64,000 nucleotides of DNA. Source: Gilliamella apis. Lineage in GTDB: Bacteria > Pseudomonadota > Gammaproteobacteria > Enterobacterales > Orbaceae. Shown piece after piece: positions 27,341 to 36,945 of the stretch. The stretch is from NCBI RefSeq assembly GCF_030758615.1, contig NZ_CP132381.1, positions 496,001 to 560,000 of the forward strand, given 5' to 3'. The translations under genes were made by a program, and so were the position numbers. How positions within the stretch are numbered: position 1 is the first letter of the stretch; the number at the start of each line of letters is the position of its first letter. The notes beneath the pieces were generated by a model. It was not told the DNA's origin, did no database searches, and was given only the letters and a program-made list of their open reading frames with translations.

Positions 27341-30028
27341 ATGAAAAGAATGCTAATCAACGCAACCCAGCAAGAAGAGCTGCGTGTTGCCCTTGTTGAT
27401 GGCCAACGCTTGTATGATTTAGATATCGAAAGCCTTGGTCACGAACAAAAAAAAGCCAATATTTATAAAGGCAAAATCACTAAAATCAATCCTAGTTTAG
27501 AAGCTGCATTTGTCTCTTACGGTGGTGAACGAGATGGTTTTTTACCTCTAAAAGAGATCGCTGAAAGCTATTTCCCTTCCAATATCTCTGGTCGTCGTAG
27601 TATTAAACATTTACAAGAAGGCCAAGAAGTTCTTATTCAAATAGAAAAAGAAATTCGTGGTAAAAAAGGTGCCGCTTTAACGACTTATATTAGTTTAGCC
27701 GGTAGCTATTTAGTTTTAATGCCAAATGACCCTAGAGCCGGTGGCGTTTCTCGTCGTATTGAAGGTGAAGAGCGTGCTGACCTTAAGCGTATTATTGATG
27801 CACTAGAAAAACCAAAAGGTATGGGCGTTATTGCGAGAACAGCAGGGGTTGGTAAAAGCCAGGAAGAGTTGCAACAGGATTTGAATGCTTTAGTCAACTA
27901 TTGGACTGCGATTCAAAATGAATCTAAAAATCATCCAGCGCCAAGTTTAATCCATAAAGAAAGCGATATAATTACTCGTGCATTCCGTGATTACTTGCGT
28001 GATGATGTTGGTGATATTCTCATTGATAATCCAAAAGTACTTGAAATTGCTAAAAAGCGATTAGCTGATTTAGGCCGAGTTGAGTATGTTAGTCGCTTAA
28101 AACTTTATGAGGGTGATGTACCATTATTTAACCATTTCCAAATTGAAGGGCAGATTGAATCAGCATTCCAACGTGAAGTTCGATTGCCATCTGGTGGCTC
28201 AATTGTTATTGATGCAACCGAAGCATTAACTGCTATTGATATCAACTCAGCGAAATCTATCCGTGGTAGCGATATTGAAGAGACTGCATTTAATACTAAC
28301 CTTGAAGCAGCGGAAGAAATTGCTCGTCAATTACGCTTACGTGATTTAGGTGGTTTAATTGTTATCGATTTTATCGATATGACGCCAATCCGTAATCAGC
28401 GTGAAGTTGAAAATCGCTTGAAAGAAGCGATGAAAACTGACCGAGCAAGAATTCAAACCACACGTATTTCTCGTTTTGGTCTACTTGAGATGTCTCGTCA
28501 ACGTTTAAGCCCTTCGTTGCGTGAAGCTACTCACCATATTTGTCCTCGTTGTCAAGGGACAGGTACGGTTCGTGATAATAACTCATTATCACTGTCAATT
28601 CTTCGCTTAATTCAAGAAGAAGCGATGAAAGATAATACCGTGCAGATTGACGTGATTGTGCCAGTGCCAATTGCAAGTTATTTGCTTAATGAAAAACGTC
28701 GAGCCATTACCAATATCGAAAGAATGCATCCAGATGTTAAAATTGTTATTGCTGGTGATGAAGAGATGGAAACACCTCTTTATAAAGTCATTCGTAAACG
28801 TCGTGGTGAGGAGACCGATGTATTAAGCTATAATTTACCTAAATTGATTCGTGAGCTTGAAGAAGAGGAAGAAGATCAAGTTACTGAATTGGTGGTAGAA
28901 GAAGCAGTATTATCTGGCCCTAAAGTAGAAGCAAGCAAAGCGCCAAAAGCAAAAGTTGAGCCGAAAAAAGTTGAAACATCAACTGGTTTATTCGGTGGAT
29001 TGTTTAAAAAGATTCGTCAACTATTTGTGACTGAAAAAGAGGCTCCAAAACCTGAAGTTAAACCTCAGCAAAATAGACGACGAGACAATCAACGTTCAAA
29101 TAATCGACGTCAACGTAATAATCGTAACAATAATGCGGCAGCTGCAGCAAATAATATAACTACTGAAGAAGTTAAAGAGCCGACACGTAACAATCGTCGT
29201 AGCAAACAAAATAACAATGGCAACACCAATACAGCGAATAATATCAAGGCAGATAAAGTAGTTAATGAGACTGCACAACCAAAACAAAAAGAAGCTAAGC
29301 CACGCAGACAACCACGAAACTTAACTAAGAGTGTTCGGGTCAAAAATAGTGATGCGCCAGTTCAGAACGAAAAAGAGCGTATTGTGATCCCTTCTTTATT
29401 GTTACCAATTATTGTTCCAGAAACAGGTGAAAATAAAGCTGTTGGCGAATCACAACCAAAACGTCAACGACGCACATCTCGACATTTGCGTATGAATACA
29501 CCGCGTACCAAACGTCGTGGTAAAAATACTGAACTAAAACAGTCGCCAGTGCCATTGTCATTTGCTGCTGCGTCTTTAGAGCTAGCATTAGGTCGGGTAG
29601 CGGTTGATTATAGTCAAGTGAATAGTGAACAACCAAATAACGTCGTACCAGTCATTCCTTCACTTTTATTACCAATCGTAATTAAAGATGAGGTGAATAC
29701 TAATAGTGCTGAAAAAGCGGTTGTTAGTGACCGAAAACCACAACAACAACCAAAAGCAGCAGCAACGAGCTCTCAAGCTGATTTTGATGTTCAAGAAAAT
29801 AAACCGCAGACAGATGAAGTTGTCACCATGCCTGCAACAGAAACGACTGCTGGTTATTCTTCATCAGTGATGACAAAGGCTCCTGCTCCAGATTATGTAG
29901 AATCTAATAGTGGGATAAAAACTCGAGAAGAGTTGGATTATCATTATGAAGGTAAAGGTAATGCGGGTGGCTTAAGTGCACAAGATCACGCTTATGCAGC
30001 TGCAAGTAAACCGGTTATACCTGAGTAG
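27341..30028 (+). CDS. rne: Ribonuclease E
   Basis: The essential endoribonuclease and scaffold of the RNA degradosome. The N-terminal catalytic half is fully conserved: MKRMLINATQQEELRVAL, an S1 domain at about 35-120, metal-binding aspartates near 303 and 346 (AIDINSAKS; VIDFIDM), and the zinc link CPRCQGTG near 404-407. The C-terminal half is shorter than in E. coli (895 against 1061 aa) and low-complexity. It has an amphipathic GLFGGLFKKIRQLF membrane-targeting helix, Arg/Asn-rich RNA-binding stretches, an RRTSRHLR block with SLELALGR (enolase-site-like), and a C-terminus APAPDY ... YEGKGNAGG matching the E. coli PNPase-binding end. VIPSLLLPI occurs twice. Confidence 0.96.
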   Translation: MKRMLINATQQEELRVALVDGQRLYDLDIESLGHEQKKANIYKGKITKINPSLEAAFVSYGGERDGFLPLKEIAESYFPSNISGRRSIKHLQEGQEVLIQIEKEIRGKKGAALTTYISLAGSYLVLMPNDPRAGGVSRRIEGEERADLKRIIDALEKPKGMGVIARTAGVGKSQEELQQDLNALVNYWTAIQNESKNHPAPSLIHKESDIITRAFRDYLRDDVGDILIDNPKVLEIAKKRLADLGRVEYVSRLKLYEGDVPLFNHFQIEGQIESAFQREVRLPSGGSIVIDATEALTAIDINSAKSIRGSDIEETAFNTNLEAAEEIARQLRLRDLGGLIVIDFIDMTPIRNQREVENRLKEAMKTDRARIQTTRISRFGLLEMSRQRLSPSLREATHHICPRCQGTGTVRDNNSLSLSILRLIQEEAMKDNTVQIDVIVPVPIASYLLNEKRRAITNIERMHPDVKIVIAGDEEMETPLYKVIRKRRGEETDVLSYNLPKLIRELEEEEEDQVTELVVEEAVLSGPKVEASKAPKAKVEPKKVETSTGLFGGLFKKIRQLFVTEKEAPKPEVKPQQNRRRDNQRSNNRRQRNNRNNNAAAAANNITTEEVKEPTRNNRRSKQNNNGNTNTANNIKADKVVNETAQPKQKEAKPRRQPRNLTKSVRVKNSDAPVQNEKERIVIPSLLLPIIVPETGENKAVGESQPKRQRRTSRHLRMNTPRTKRRGKNTELKQSPVPLSFAAASLELALGRVAVDYSQVNSEQPNNVVPVIPSLLLPIVIKDEVNTNSAEKAVVSDRKPQQQPKAAATSSQADFDVQENKPQTDEVVTMPATETTAGYSSSVMTKAPAPDYVESNSGIKTREELDYHYEGKGNAGGLSAQDHAYAAASKPVIPE

Positions 30029-30038
30029 TGTATAGATA

Positions 30039-30066
30039 AATAACGGTGACAAATGTCACCGTTATT
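30039..30066 (+). terminator. rne terminator
   Basis: A perfect 12-bp stem AATAACGGTGAC/GTCACCGTTATT with an AAAT loop, 11 nt after the rne stop. The tail (CTTAACTC) lacks a U-run beyond the stem, so termination may be partial and sap genes could receive read-through. Confidence 0.6.
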
Positions 30067-30096
30067 CTTAACTCATAAAAGCGATAAAGATAAACA

Positions 30097-31026
30097 ATGA
30101 TTATCTATATTTTAAAAAAAATAGTGACGTTTTTATTTATTATCTGCGTACTTGCCCAGATCAGCTTTTGTCTGGTTTATTTTGTTCCTCAATCTATTTT
30201 TAGTGATTTAACTTTTATTGATGCCTATAGCGCTTTTTTTAAGCAACTATTGCAAGGTCAATTTAGGTTAATGTCTGGTGAAACCGTTCCTTTTTTCGAT
30301 ACGTTATTAACGACATTTGAGCTTTGTATTTTAGCGTTACTTGTTGCGTTATTTATTGGTATTCCGTTAGGGATTTTTCTTGGTTTAAGTAATATAAATT
30401 GGCTAAATACCACAATTCGATTAGGTTGTTTAATCTTTTATTCTTGTCCGATTGTTATGTTAGCAACATTAGTGATGTTTTATCTTTCATCAACATTGCC
30501 AATGTCAATGAACTTCGATATATCAATATCAGTAACGGGGAGTTCTTTATTAGATATTATTCTTTCATCGCGAGCAGACAAATTACCGGCACTTTGGGAA
30601 CAACTGCATTATTTACTTTTGCCAACAATCATTTTAGCGATTCAACCAAGTATTGTGACTATTCAATTAGTCAGTGAAAATGTTAAAAATACCTCAAGGC
30701 AAAACTATATTAAAATGGCAATTATACGCGAGCGTTCACCATTTAAGATTTTACGTCGACATTTATTACCAAATTCGATTCCATCGACAATCCCACAATT
30801 GACATATAATACAACGACTCTATTATTTTTAACGATGGTGATTGAAATCTTGTTTAACCGTGTTGGTCTTGGCCAATGGGTTATGTTGGCTTATCGTAAT
30901 CATAATTATTTTATTATTTCGATAGCAATCCTTGCTTGTGGAACAGTAATTAGCTTATTAACTTTATTAGGTGAGATATCTGCTATTGCTATTTATCCAT
31001 TACGTCATAAGGAACATTATGCCTAG
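30097..31026 (+). CDS. sapB: Peptide/polyamine ABC transporter permease SapB
   Basis: An inner-membrane permease of the Sap system (antimicrobial-peptide resistance, putrescine export and Trk potassium uptake in enterics). It has six hydrophobic segments. A binding-protein-dependent transport signature is seen in the cytoplasmic loop (SRQNYIKMAIIRERSPFKILRRHLLPNS). Length 309 aa against 321. It opens a four-gene block sapB-sapC-sapD-sapF; a sapA binding-protein gene, first in the enteric operon, is absent. The gene starts 31 bp after the rne terminator, with only a weak ribosome site. Confidence 0.88.
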   Translation: MIIYILKKIVTFLFIICVLAQISFCLVYFVPQSIFSDLTFIDAYSAFFKQLLQGQFRLMSGETVPFFDTLLTTFELCILALLVALFIGIPLGIFLGLSNINWLNTTIRLGCLIFYSCPIVMLATLVMFYLSSTLPMSMNFDISISVTGSSLLDIILSSRADKLPALWEQLHYLLLPTIILAIQPSIVTIQLVSENVKNTSRQNYIKMAIIRERSPFKILRRHLLPNSIPSTIPQLTYNTTTLLFLTMVIEILFNRVGLGQWVMLAYRNHNYFIISIAILACGTVISLLTLLGEISAIAIYPLRHKEHYA

Positions 31027-31879
31027 GATGAACCAGTTAGCCAAGAACATGAAAATATGCTTGCATAAACTGCATAGTAATTTGTACTTAATTGTCAGTT
31101 TTTATGGGATTTTGGGTATAGCTTTTATTGCATTATCAACTAAATGGTTTTTTCATGCTCATTTAAATCCAGTATATGTCGCTTCTTTGCCTCCTGCTTG
31201 GTGGCCAACTGGTGATATCAATCATATATTAGGAACAACGGCTCAAGGACAAGATATTTTCGATTATTTATTGATCGGCTATCGGTCAACTATTTCAATG
31301 ACATTAAAAGCGGTTTTTTATGTCATTATCATTGGTGGTGTGATTAATTATTTGATGTTTTTTGTCGCATTTATTCGACCGTTTATCTTATTTATCTTTA
31401 GATTCTTTATGGTTGTACCACCATTATTGGGTGTGATTGTAATTAGTTTGCTATTAGAAGATGATATTACCAATATCTTAGTGATCATTGGTTTATCTTA
31501 TGCGCCAAGATTTATTTATAATATCCATCAACGTGTTATCAAAGAATGGAATAAAACTTACATCACCGCTTATCGACTTGATGGTTTATCTTCATTTTCT
31601 ATTTTAAACCATTATATTGTACCTAATATCTTACCGGTTTATTTGACCGAGATAGTGTCATTATTTGGTTCGGTTATTTTAGCTATCACAACCATTACAT
31701 TTTTAGGCTTTGCGAATGATTTTTCTCGACCTGATTTAGGCATGATGATGTTTAAAATGAAAGACATAATGGATGTTAATTTATTGGCCTTTTTAGCTCC
31801 AGGAATTGCCGTCTCTGTTACGATTATTTTGGTTTATTTATTCAATTTTGGGTTATATGGTCAGCGAGTAGGGCATTAA
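31019..31879 (+). CDS. sapC: Peptide/polyamine ABC transporter permease SapC
   Basis: Second permease of the Sap system. I take the ATG at 31019 ([12 protein letters not shown], 286 aa; E. coli 296): AAGGA is 6 nt upstream and it overlaps the sapB stop by 8 bp, implying coupling. An upstream in-frame ATG at 30971 would lie deep inside sapB. Membrane segments are at the N-terminus ([17 protein letters not shown]) and through the rest. The EAA-type loop is [29 protein letters not shown], matching SapC (ARLDG). Confidence 0.88.
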   Translation: MPRMNQLAKNMKICLHKLHSNLYLIVSFYGILGIAFIALSTKWFFHAHLNPVYVASLPPAWWPTGDINHILGTTAQGQDIFDYLLIGYRSTISMTLKAVFYVIIIGGVINYLMFFVAFIRPFILFIFRFFMVVPPLLGVIVISLLLEDDITNILVIIGLSYAPRFIYNIHQRVIKEWNKTYITAYRLDGLSSFSILNHYIVPNILPVYLTEIVSLFGSVILAITTITFLGFANDFSRPDLGMMMFKMKDIMDVNLLAFLAPGIAVSVTIILVYLFNFGLYGQRVGH

Positions 31880-31881
31880 TC

Positions 31882-32871
31882 ATGGCACTATTAGACATTC
31901 GTAATTTAACTATTGAATTTATTACTCCTGATGGCCTGTTACGGGCGATTGATCGCGTCAATTTAAAACTATCAGAAGGTGAAATTCGAGGTCTAGTTGG
32001 TGAATCAGGTTCAGGTAAAAGTCTAATTGCTAAAGCGATACTTGGTGTCACTAATCATAATTGGAAGATTTCTGCTGATCGTTTTTATTTTAATGATGTT
32101 GATTTATTGAAGTTGACACCGAAACAACGGCGAAAAGTGATTAGTGATAATATATCCATGGTTTTCCAAGAGCCACAATCTTGTTTAGATCCGTCTATGA
32201 AAATTGGCCAACAATTAATTGAGGCCATTCCGCGAAGAACATTTAAAGGTCATTGGTGGCAACGACTGTTTTGGCGTAAGAATCGCGCGATTGAGTTACT
32301 ACATCGTGTTGGGATTAAAGATCATAAAGAAATACTTAAATCATACCCATTTGAATTAACGGAAGGCGAATGTCAAAAAGTGATGATCGCTATAGCATTA
32401 GCTAATCAACCTAAATTACTTATTGCCGATGAACCAACCAATGCCATGGAAGCGACAACCGAAGCGCAAATATTTCGTTTGCTTGCGAGTATGAATCAAA
32501 ATATGGGTACGACTATTTTACTGATTAGCCATGATTTGCAAATGGTTACTCGCTGGACTGATCGTATCAATGTCCTATATTGCGGACAAACTGTTGAGGT
32601 TGCTGATAGTGAAGATTTGATTAAATCACCTTATCACCCTTATACTCAGGCATTGATTTATGCTATTCCTGATTTTGGTAAAGCGATGCCGCATAAAAGC
32701 CCTTTAAATACCTTACCTGGCGTTATTCCATCATTGGAACATTTACCCATTGGTTGTCGATTGGGGCCTCGTTGTCCTTATGCACAAAAAAAATGTATAC
32801 AAGCACCAGAACTTATCCCAATCAAAGATCATTCGGTAGCCTGTCATTTTCCATTAAATACTGATGAGTAG
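31882..32871 (+). CDS. sapD: Sap ABC transporter ATP-binding protein SapD
   Basis: ATPase of the Sap system; E. coli SapD is the TrkE function needed for Trk potassium uptake. Walker A is [12 protein letters not shown], the signature is the unusual [13 protein letters not shown] seen in SapD, Walker B is [12 protein letters not shown], and the C-terminal oligopeptide-transporter domain has [14 protein letters not shown]. Length 329 aa against 330. It begins 2 bp after sapC. Confidence 0.94.
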   Translation: MALLDIRNLTIEFITPDGLLRAIDRVNLKLSEGEIRGLVGESGSGKSLIAKAILGVTNHNWKISADRFYFNDVDLLKLTPKQRRKVISDNISMVFQEPQSCLDPSMKIGQQLIEAIPRRTFKGHWWQRLFWRKNRAIELLHRVGIKDHKEILKSYPFELTEGECQKVMIAIALANQPKLLIADEPTNAMEATTEAQIFRLLASMNQNMGTTILLISHDLQMVTRWTDRINVLYCGQTVEVADSEDLIKSPYHPYTQALIYAIPDFGKAMPHKSPLNTLPGVIPSLEHLPIGCRLGPRCPYAQKKCIQAPELIPIKDHSVACHFPLNTDE

Positions 32872-32892
32872 TTTGAGATATAGGAATAGTTA

Positions 32893-33705
32893 ATGAACCC
32901 AATATTAAAAGTCCGAAATTTATCAAAGCGATTTAAAATCCCTAAAGGACTCTTTGGTCATTTACAAATTGATGCTGTCAAACCTTTGTCATTTTCGCTA
33001 AATGAAGGGAAAACGTTAGCCATAATTGGACAAAATGGTTCCGGAAAATCGACATTAGCTAAAATGCTGGTTGGTATGATTAAACCAGATAGTGGCGATA
33101 TTTGGATTGATGGTAACAAAGTAGAATATGGCGATTTTGGCCATCGTTCTCAACTGATTCGCATGATATTCCAACATGTTGAAAGTTCATTTGATCCACG
33201 GCTTCGTATTGGCCAATTGCTTGAAATTCCACTTAAACGCAATGCCAATTATAGCAGTCATGAACGGGAAAAATTAATCAATGCTGTTTTAAAACAAGTT
33301 GGTTTATTACCGGAACATGCTTCCTATTATCCGTCAGTGATGGCAGCAGGACAAAAACAACGCGTTGCTTTGGCTAGAGCACTAATTTTAAAGCCTAAAG
33401 TGATAATTCTTGATGAAGCTTTAGCTGCATTAGATATTTCAATGCGTTCACAAATTGTTAATTTAATGTTGTCATTACAAGAAGAGCAACAGATATCTTA
33501 TGTTTATGTCACACAAGATATCGGAATGATGAAACATATTAGTGACCAAATTATCGTTATGCATAATGGTGAAGTGGTCGAATATGGTAATACTGCCGAA
33601 GTTTTAGCTTCGCCATTAAGTGACATTACTCAAAAGCTTATCAATAGTTATTTTGGTGAAGCACTAACAGCCGATACTTGGCGGACAGATACTCGAGCTT
33701 TTTAG
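32893..33705 (+). CDS. sapF: Sap ABC transporter ATP-binding protein SapF
   Basis: Second ATPase of the Sap system. Walker A is GQNGSGKSTLAK, the signature is AAGQKQRVALARALIL, Walker B is VIILDEALAALDISMRSQ. The C-terminus FGEALTADTWR is nearly identical to E. coli SapF. Length 270 aa. Twenty-one bp after sapD. With SapD it would form the ATPase heterodimer for SapB/SapC. Confidence 0.94.
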   Translation: MNPILKVRNLSKRFKIPKGLFGHLQIDAVKPLSFSLNEGKTLAIIGQNGSGKSTLAKMLVGMIKPDSGDIWIDGNKVEYGDFGHRSQLIRMIFQHVESSFDPRLRIGQLLEIPLKRNANYSSHEREKLINAVLKQVGLLPEHASYYPSVMAAGQKQRVALARALILKPKVIILDEALAALDISMRSQIVNLMLSLQEEQQISYVYVTQDIGMMKHISDQIIVMHNGEVVEYGNTAEVLASPLSDITQKLINSYFGEALTADTWRTDTRAF

Positions 33706-33790
33706 TTTTATTTTGCAGCAGCATTAACCAAATAACGCAGTTATTATTCTGATTTTGTTTAAAATATTCTATTTATTTTCCAATAAATAC

Positions 33791-33844
33791 TCGACAAATT
33801 TTTTAAAACGCTCTATATTTAGCTATATAGATTTCTAGACGTCC
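33791..33844 (+). promoter_or_regulatory. metA promoter with tandem MetJ boxes
   Basis: TCGACA (33791-33796) and TATATT (33814-33819) are 17 bp apart. Immediately downstream are contiguous 8-bp units: AGCTATAT (33821, weak), AGATTTCT (33829, 6 of 8) and AGACGTCC (33837, 7 of 8) against the met box AGACGTCT. Tandem boxes in exact 8-bp register across the start site are the known MetJ arrangement. Confidence 0.7.
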
Positions 33845-33894
33845 GTTTTTTCAGTGTTATAGAAGATAATTTATTATTGTTAGGAGCTTTTGTT

Positions 33895-34827
33895 ATGCCT
33901 ATATGTATTCCTGATTCATTACCGGCAGTTGATGTTCTTCGAAATGAAAATGTATTTGTGATGACTTCAACGCGTGCTAATACTCAAGAAATTCGTCCAC
34001 TTAAGCTTCTTTTCTTAAATTTGATGCCGAAAAAAATAGAAACTGAAAATCAATTTTTGCGGTTACTTTCTAACTCATCTTTACAGGTGAATATTCAGTT
34101 ATTAAGAATAGATCAGCGTGAATCTAAAAATACGCCAATAGAACATTTGAATAGCTTTTATTGTGATTTTGATGATATTCGTGAACAGAATTTTGATGGA
34201 CTTATTATTACTGGAGCGCCATTAGGTAAAGTCGCTTTTTCAGATGTTGTGTATTGGCCTAAGTTAGCTGAAATTATTACTTGGGCGAAAGATCATGTAA
34301 CCTCAACCATGTTTGTTTGTTGGGCGGTGCAAGCGGCATTAAATGTCTTATATGATTTACCTAAATTCACCCGTTCACAAAAGTTATCCGGTGTTTATCA
34401 ACACCAAATCTTGCAACCAAATGCTATTTTAACCCGTGGTTTTGATGATACATTTTTAGCACCACATTCTCGTAATGCTGATTTTCCAATTGATAAAATT
34501 AAAAACTATACCGATTTAAATATTTTAGCTGAGTCAGATATAACTGGCCCATACTTAATGGCAACCGCTGATAAACGAATGGCGTTTGTTACTGGGCATC
34601 CAGAATATGATTCATTTACTTTGGCTAATGAGTATTATCGTGACTTGAAAGCAGGTATAAACCCTAAAATACCTTTTAATTACTTCCCAGAAAATAATCC
34701 TAATTTAACTCCGAAAGCAACATGGCGAAGTCATGCTTATTTACTATTTAGTAATTGGCTCAACTATTACGTTTATCAATTAACGCCATTTGATTTAACG
34801 ACTCGTAATTTGACAATTGATGATTAA
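33895..34827 (+). CDS. metA: Homoserine O-succinyltransferase
   Basis: First committed step of methionine synthesis. The catalytic Cys142 ([12 protein letters not shown]), His235 and Glu237 (TGHPEYD) are at E. coli numbering. Gly111 (GAPLG) is the residue associated with succinyl-CoA rather than acetyl-CoA use. I choose the ATG at 33895 ([15 protein letters not shown], 310 aa, E. coli 309), with AGGAG 8 nt upstream; the in-frame ATG at 33877 precedes that site. Tandem MetJ boxes upstream indicate repression by MetJ-SAM. Confidence 0.95.
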   Translation: MPICIPDSLPAVDVLRNENVFVMTSTRANTQEIRPLKLLFLNLMPKKIETENQFLRLLSNSSLQVNIQLLRIDQRESKNTPIEHLNSFYCDFDDIREQNFDGLIITGAPLGKVAFSDVVYWPKLAEIITWAKDHVTSTMFVCWAVQAALNVLYDLPKFTRSQKLSGVYQHQILQPNAILTRGFDDTFLAPHSRNADFPIDKIKNYTDLNILAESDITGPYLMATADKRMAFVTGHPEYDSFTLANEYYRDLKAGINPKIPFNYFPENNPNLTPKATWRSHAYLLFSNWLNYYVYQLTPFDLTTRNLTIDD

Positions 34828-34835
34828 CTTTAATG

Positions 34836-34870
34836 ATAGATGGATTTATTAAATGAATAACTCCATCTAT
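34836..34870. terminator. Bidirectional terminator between metA and fucO
   Basis: ATAGATGGA/TCCATCTAT with an inner TTATT/AATAA helix, between convergent metA and fucO. Long stem; moderate T-rich tails on both strands. Confidence 0.55.
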
Positions 34871-34913
34871 TTGATAATTATTAAATATTGTTAATTATGT
34901 TAAGTTACTAAAA

Positions 34914-36065
34914 TTAAAAAACTGAGTGATATAGTTTTTCAATATCTGATATATTTGTTTCTCTTGGATTTCCTTGTGTACATACATCAGCATACGCTGC
35001 TTCGGCTAATGCTGTTATGTCTTCCTTCTTCACGCCAACCATATGTAAGTTTGTTGGAATTTTGACATCATTATTTAATTGGAAAACGGCATTCACGGCT
35101 GCATTTCGAGCATCTTCAATTGTCATATCTTCAGTATTTTTTATCCCCATTGCTTTGGCTATATGACGATATTTTTCACCTGTGTACGGTGCATTATATT
35201 GCATGATATGAGGAAGTAATATTGCATTAGCAACACCATGAGGAACATTATAAAAAGCACCTAATGGATGTGCCATACCATGAACTAAGCCGAGACCAAC
35301 ATTTGAGAATCCCATTCCAGCAATATATTGACCTAAAGCCATTTGTTCAACGCCATTGAGATCACCATTCACCGAATCGCGTAGTGAACGAGAGATAATT
35401 TCAATTGCTTTCAAATGAAACATATCACTCATCTCCCATGCACCTTTTGTGATATAGCCTTCTATTGCATGAGTCAGTGCATCAATCCCCGTTGCTGCTT
35501 TTAAACTGGCTGGCATACTAATCATCATATTAGGATCAACTAAAGTCAAAACAGGTATATCGTGAGGATCTACACAGACAAATTTTCTCTTATTTTCTTC
35601 ATCGGTAATAACATAATTGATCGTTACTTCTGCTGCTGTTCCCGATGTGGTTGGAATTGCAATGATTGGGATAGACGGTTTTTTGGTTTCCGCTAAACCT
35701 TCTAAACTACGAATATCAGAAAATTCAGGATTATTTATTACAATTCCAATCGCTTTAGCGGTATCTTGCGGTGAACCACCACCAATCGCTATTAAATAAT
35801 CTGCATTTGATTGCTTAAATATCTCTATTCCTTGTTTTACAATACTAATTGTTGGATTAGGCATAACTTCATCAAATATTTGATAATCTAATTCTGCCGA
35901 ATCAAGTAACTCAGTAACCTTAGTTGCAACTTTAAATTTAATCAGTTCTTTATCAGTAACAACTAAAGCTTTTTGATAGCCGCGTTTTTTTACTTCATCG
36001 ATAATATTATGAATCGAATTCACCCCAAAATATGCGGTTTGATTCAAAATCATTCTATGACTCAT
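34914..36065 (-). CDS. fucO: Lactaldehyde reductase (iron-dependent alcohol dehydrogenase)
   Basis: Reduces L-lactaldehyde to L-1,2-propanediol with NADH. Very close to E. coli FucO over all 383 aa: RMILNQTAYFG, DYLIAIGGGSPQDTAKAIGI, TTSGTAAEVTINYVITDEENKRKFVCVDPHDIP, DALTHAIEGYITKGAW, and the metal-site histidines in LVHGMAHPLGAFYNVPHGVANAILLPH. It ends the rhm operon, 18 bp after rhmA, and would dispose of the lactaldehyde that RhmA releases. In E. coli fucO is in the fucose regulon, so its place here is a functional re-grouping. The enzyme family also reduces glycolaldehyde. Confidence 0.93.
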   Translation of the reverse strand: MSHRMILNQTAYFGVNSIHNIIDEVKKRGYQKALVVTDKELIKFKVATKVTELLDSAELDYQIFDEVMPNPTISIVKQGIEIFKQSNADYLIAIGGGSPQDTAKAIGIVINNPEFSDIRSLEGLAETKKPSIPIIAIPTTSGTAAEVTINYVITDEENKRKFVCVDPHDIPVLTLVDPNMMISMPASLKAATGIDALTHAIEGYITKGAWEMSDMFHLKAIEIISRSLRDSVNGDLNGVEQMALGQYIAGMGFSNVGLGLVHGMAHPLGAFYNVPHGVANAILLPHIMQYNAPYTGEKYRHIAKAMGIKNTEDMTIEDARNAAVNAVFQLNNDVKIPTNLHMVGVKKEDITALAEAAYADVCTQGNPRETNISDIEKLYHSVF

Positions 36066-36083
36066 TTTTAACCTCTTTCTTTA

Positions 36084-36890
36084 TTAATATGAAACTGAAG
36101 ATGATTTATTGGGGCTTTTTAACTGTTTAAAGTGTTTTAATCTTTCATCAATAGCCTGCATATACAGCATTGTATCCACACCTACAGCAACGAAATTTGC
36201 TCCCCATGAGATACATTTTTGCGCCATTTCGATATCAACAGCTAAAAACCCAGCAGCTTTACCTAATTGCCTAATTCTTCTAATTGTTTTTTCAATTATT
36301 TTTTGTACGTCTGGATGCCCAGCATTATCTGGATAACCTAAGGATGCGGATAAATCTGCAGGGCCAATAAATACGCCATCTACTCCTTCGGTCATAACAA
36401 TTTCATCAAGATTTTCGAGTGCTTTTTTACTTTCAACTTGTACTAACAGACAGAGTGAATCATTGACTTGTTGCATGTACTTTTCAATTTTTCCCCAGCG
36501 GGCAGCTCTTGCTACACTAGCACCTACGCCACGGGTTCCTTCGGGTGGATAACGTGTCGCTGAAACTACAGCCTTTGCTTGTTCGCCTGTTTCAACCATT
36601 GGTATTAATAATGTCTGAGAACCAATATCTAAAATCTGTTTTATGTTAGCTTGACTGCCTTCTAAAGGGCGCACGACAGGATGACTGGCATATGGAGCGA
36701 TTGCTTGTAGCTGGGTGAGTAAGGTTTGTGCTGTATTTGGTGCATGTTCACCATCAAGTAGTAACCAATCATATTCTGAGGTTGCAGCAATTTCAGCCAT
36801 ATAAGATGTCGCTGAAGATAACCAAAGGCCAATTTGTAAATTTCCTTTGGTAATTTCTTGTTTAAATTTATTTTCCAATAGTTTTTTCAT
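36084..36890 (-). CDS. rhmA: 2-keto-3-deoxy-L-rhamnonate aldolase
   Basis: A class II (metal-dependent) HpcH/HpaI-family aldolase cleaving 2-keto-3-deoxy-L-rhamnonate to pyruvate and L-lactaldehyde. Nearly colinear with E. coli RhmA (YfaU): [71 protein letters not shown], and [20 protein letters not shown]. His47 of DGEH and the Glu/Asp metal ligands are present. Length 268 aa against 267. Fourth gene of the rhm operon. Confidence 0.94.
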   Translation of the reverse strand: MKKLLENKFKQEITKGNLQIGLWLSSATSYMAEIAATSEYDWLLLDGEHAPNTAQTLLTQLQAIAPYASHPVVRPLEGSQANIKQILDIGSQTLLIPMVETGEQAKAVVSATRYPPEGTRGVGASVARAARWGKIEKYMQQVNDSLCLLVQVESKKALENLDEIVMTEGVDGVFIGPADLSASLGYPDNAGHPDVQKIIEKTIRRIRQLGKAAGFLAVDIEMAQKCISWGANFVAVGVDTMLYMQAIDERLKHFKQLKSPNKSSSVSY

Positions 36891-36945
36891 TATGTTATCC
36901 CTAATGTATTAGGAGCTTATTGATAAAATCAATAAGCTCTGTTTG

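Noticed and set aside
34914..36065. Assigning the fucO-like gene to an L-fucose operon
   Set aside because: No fucI, fucK, fucA or fucP nearby; the neighbours are rhamnonate genes whose product is the same lactaldehyde.
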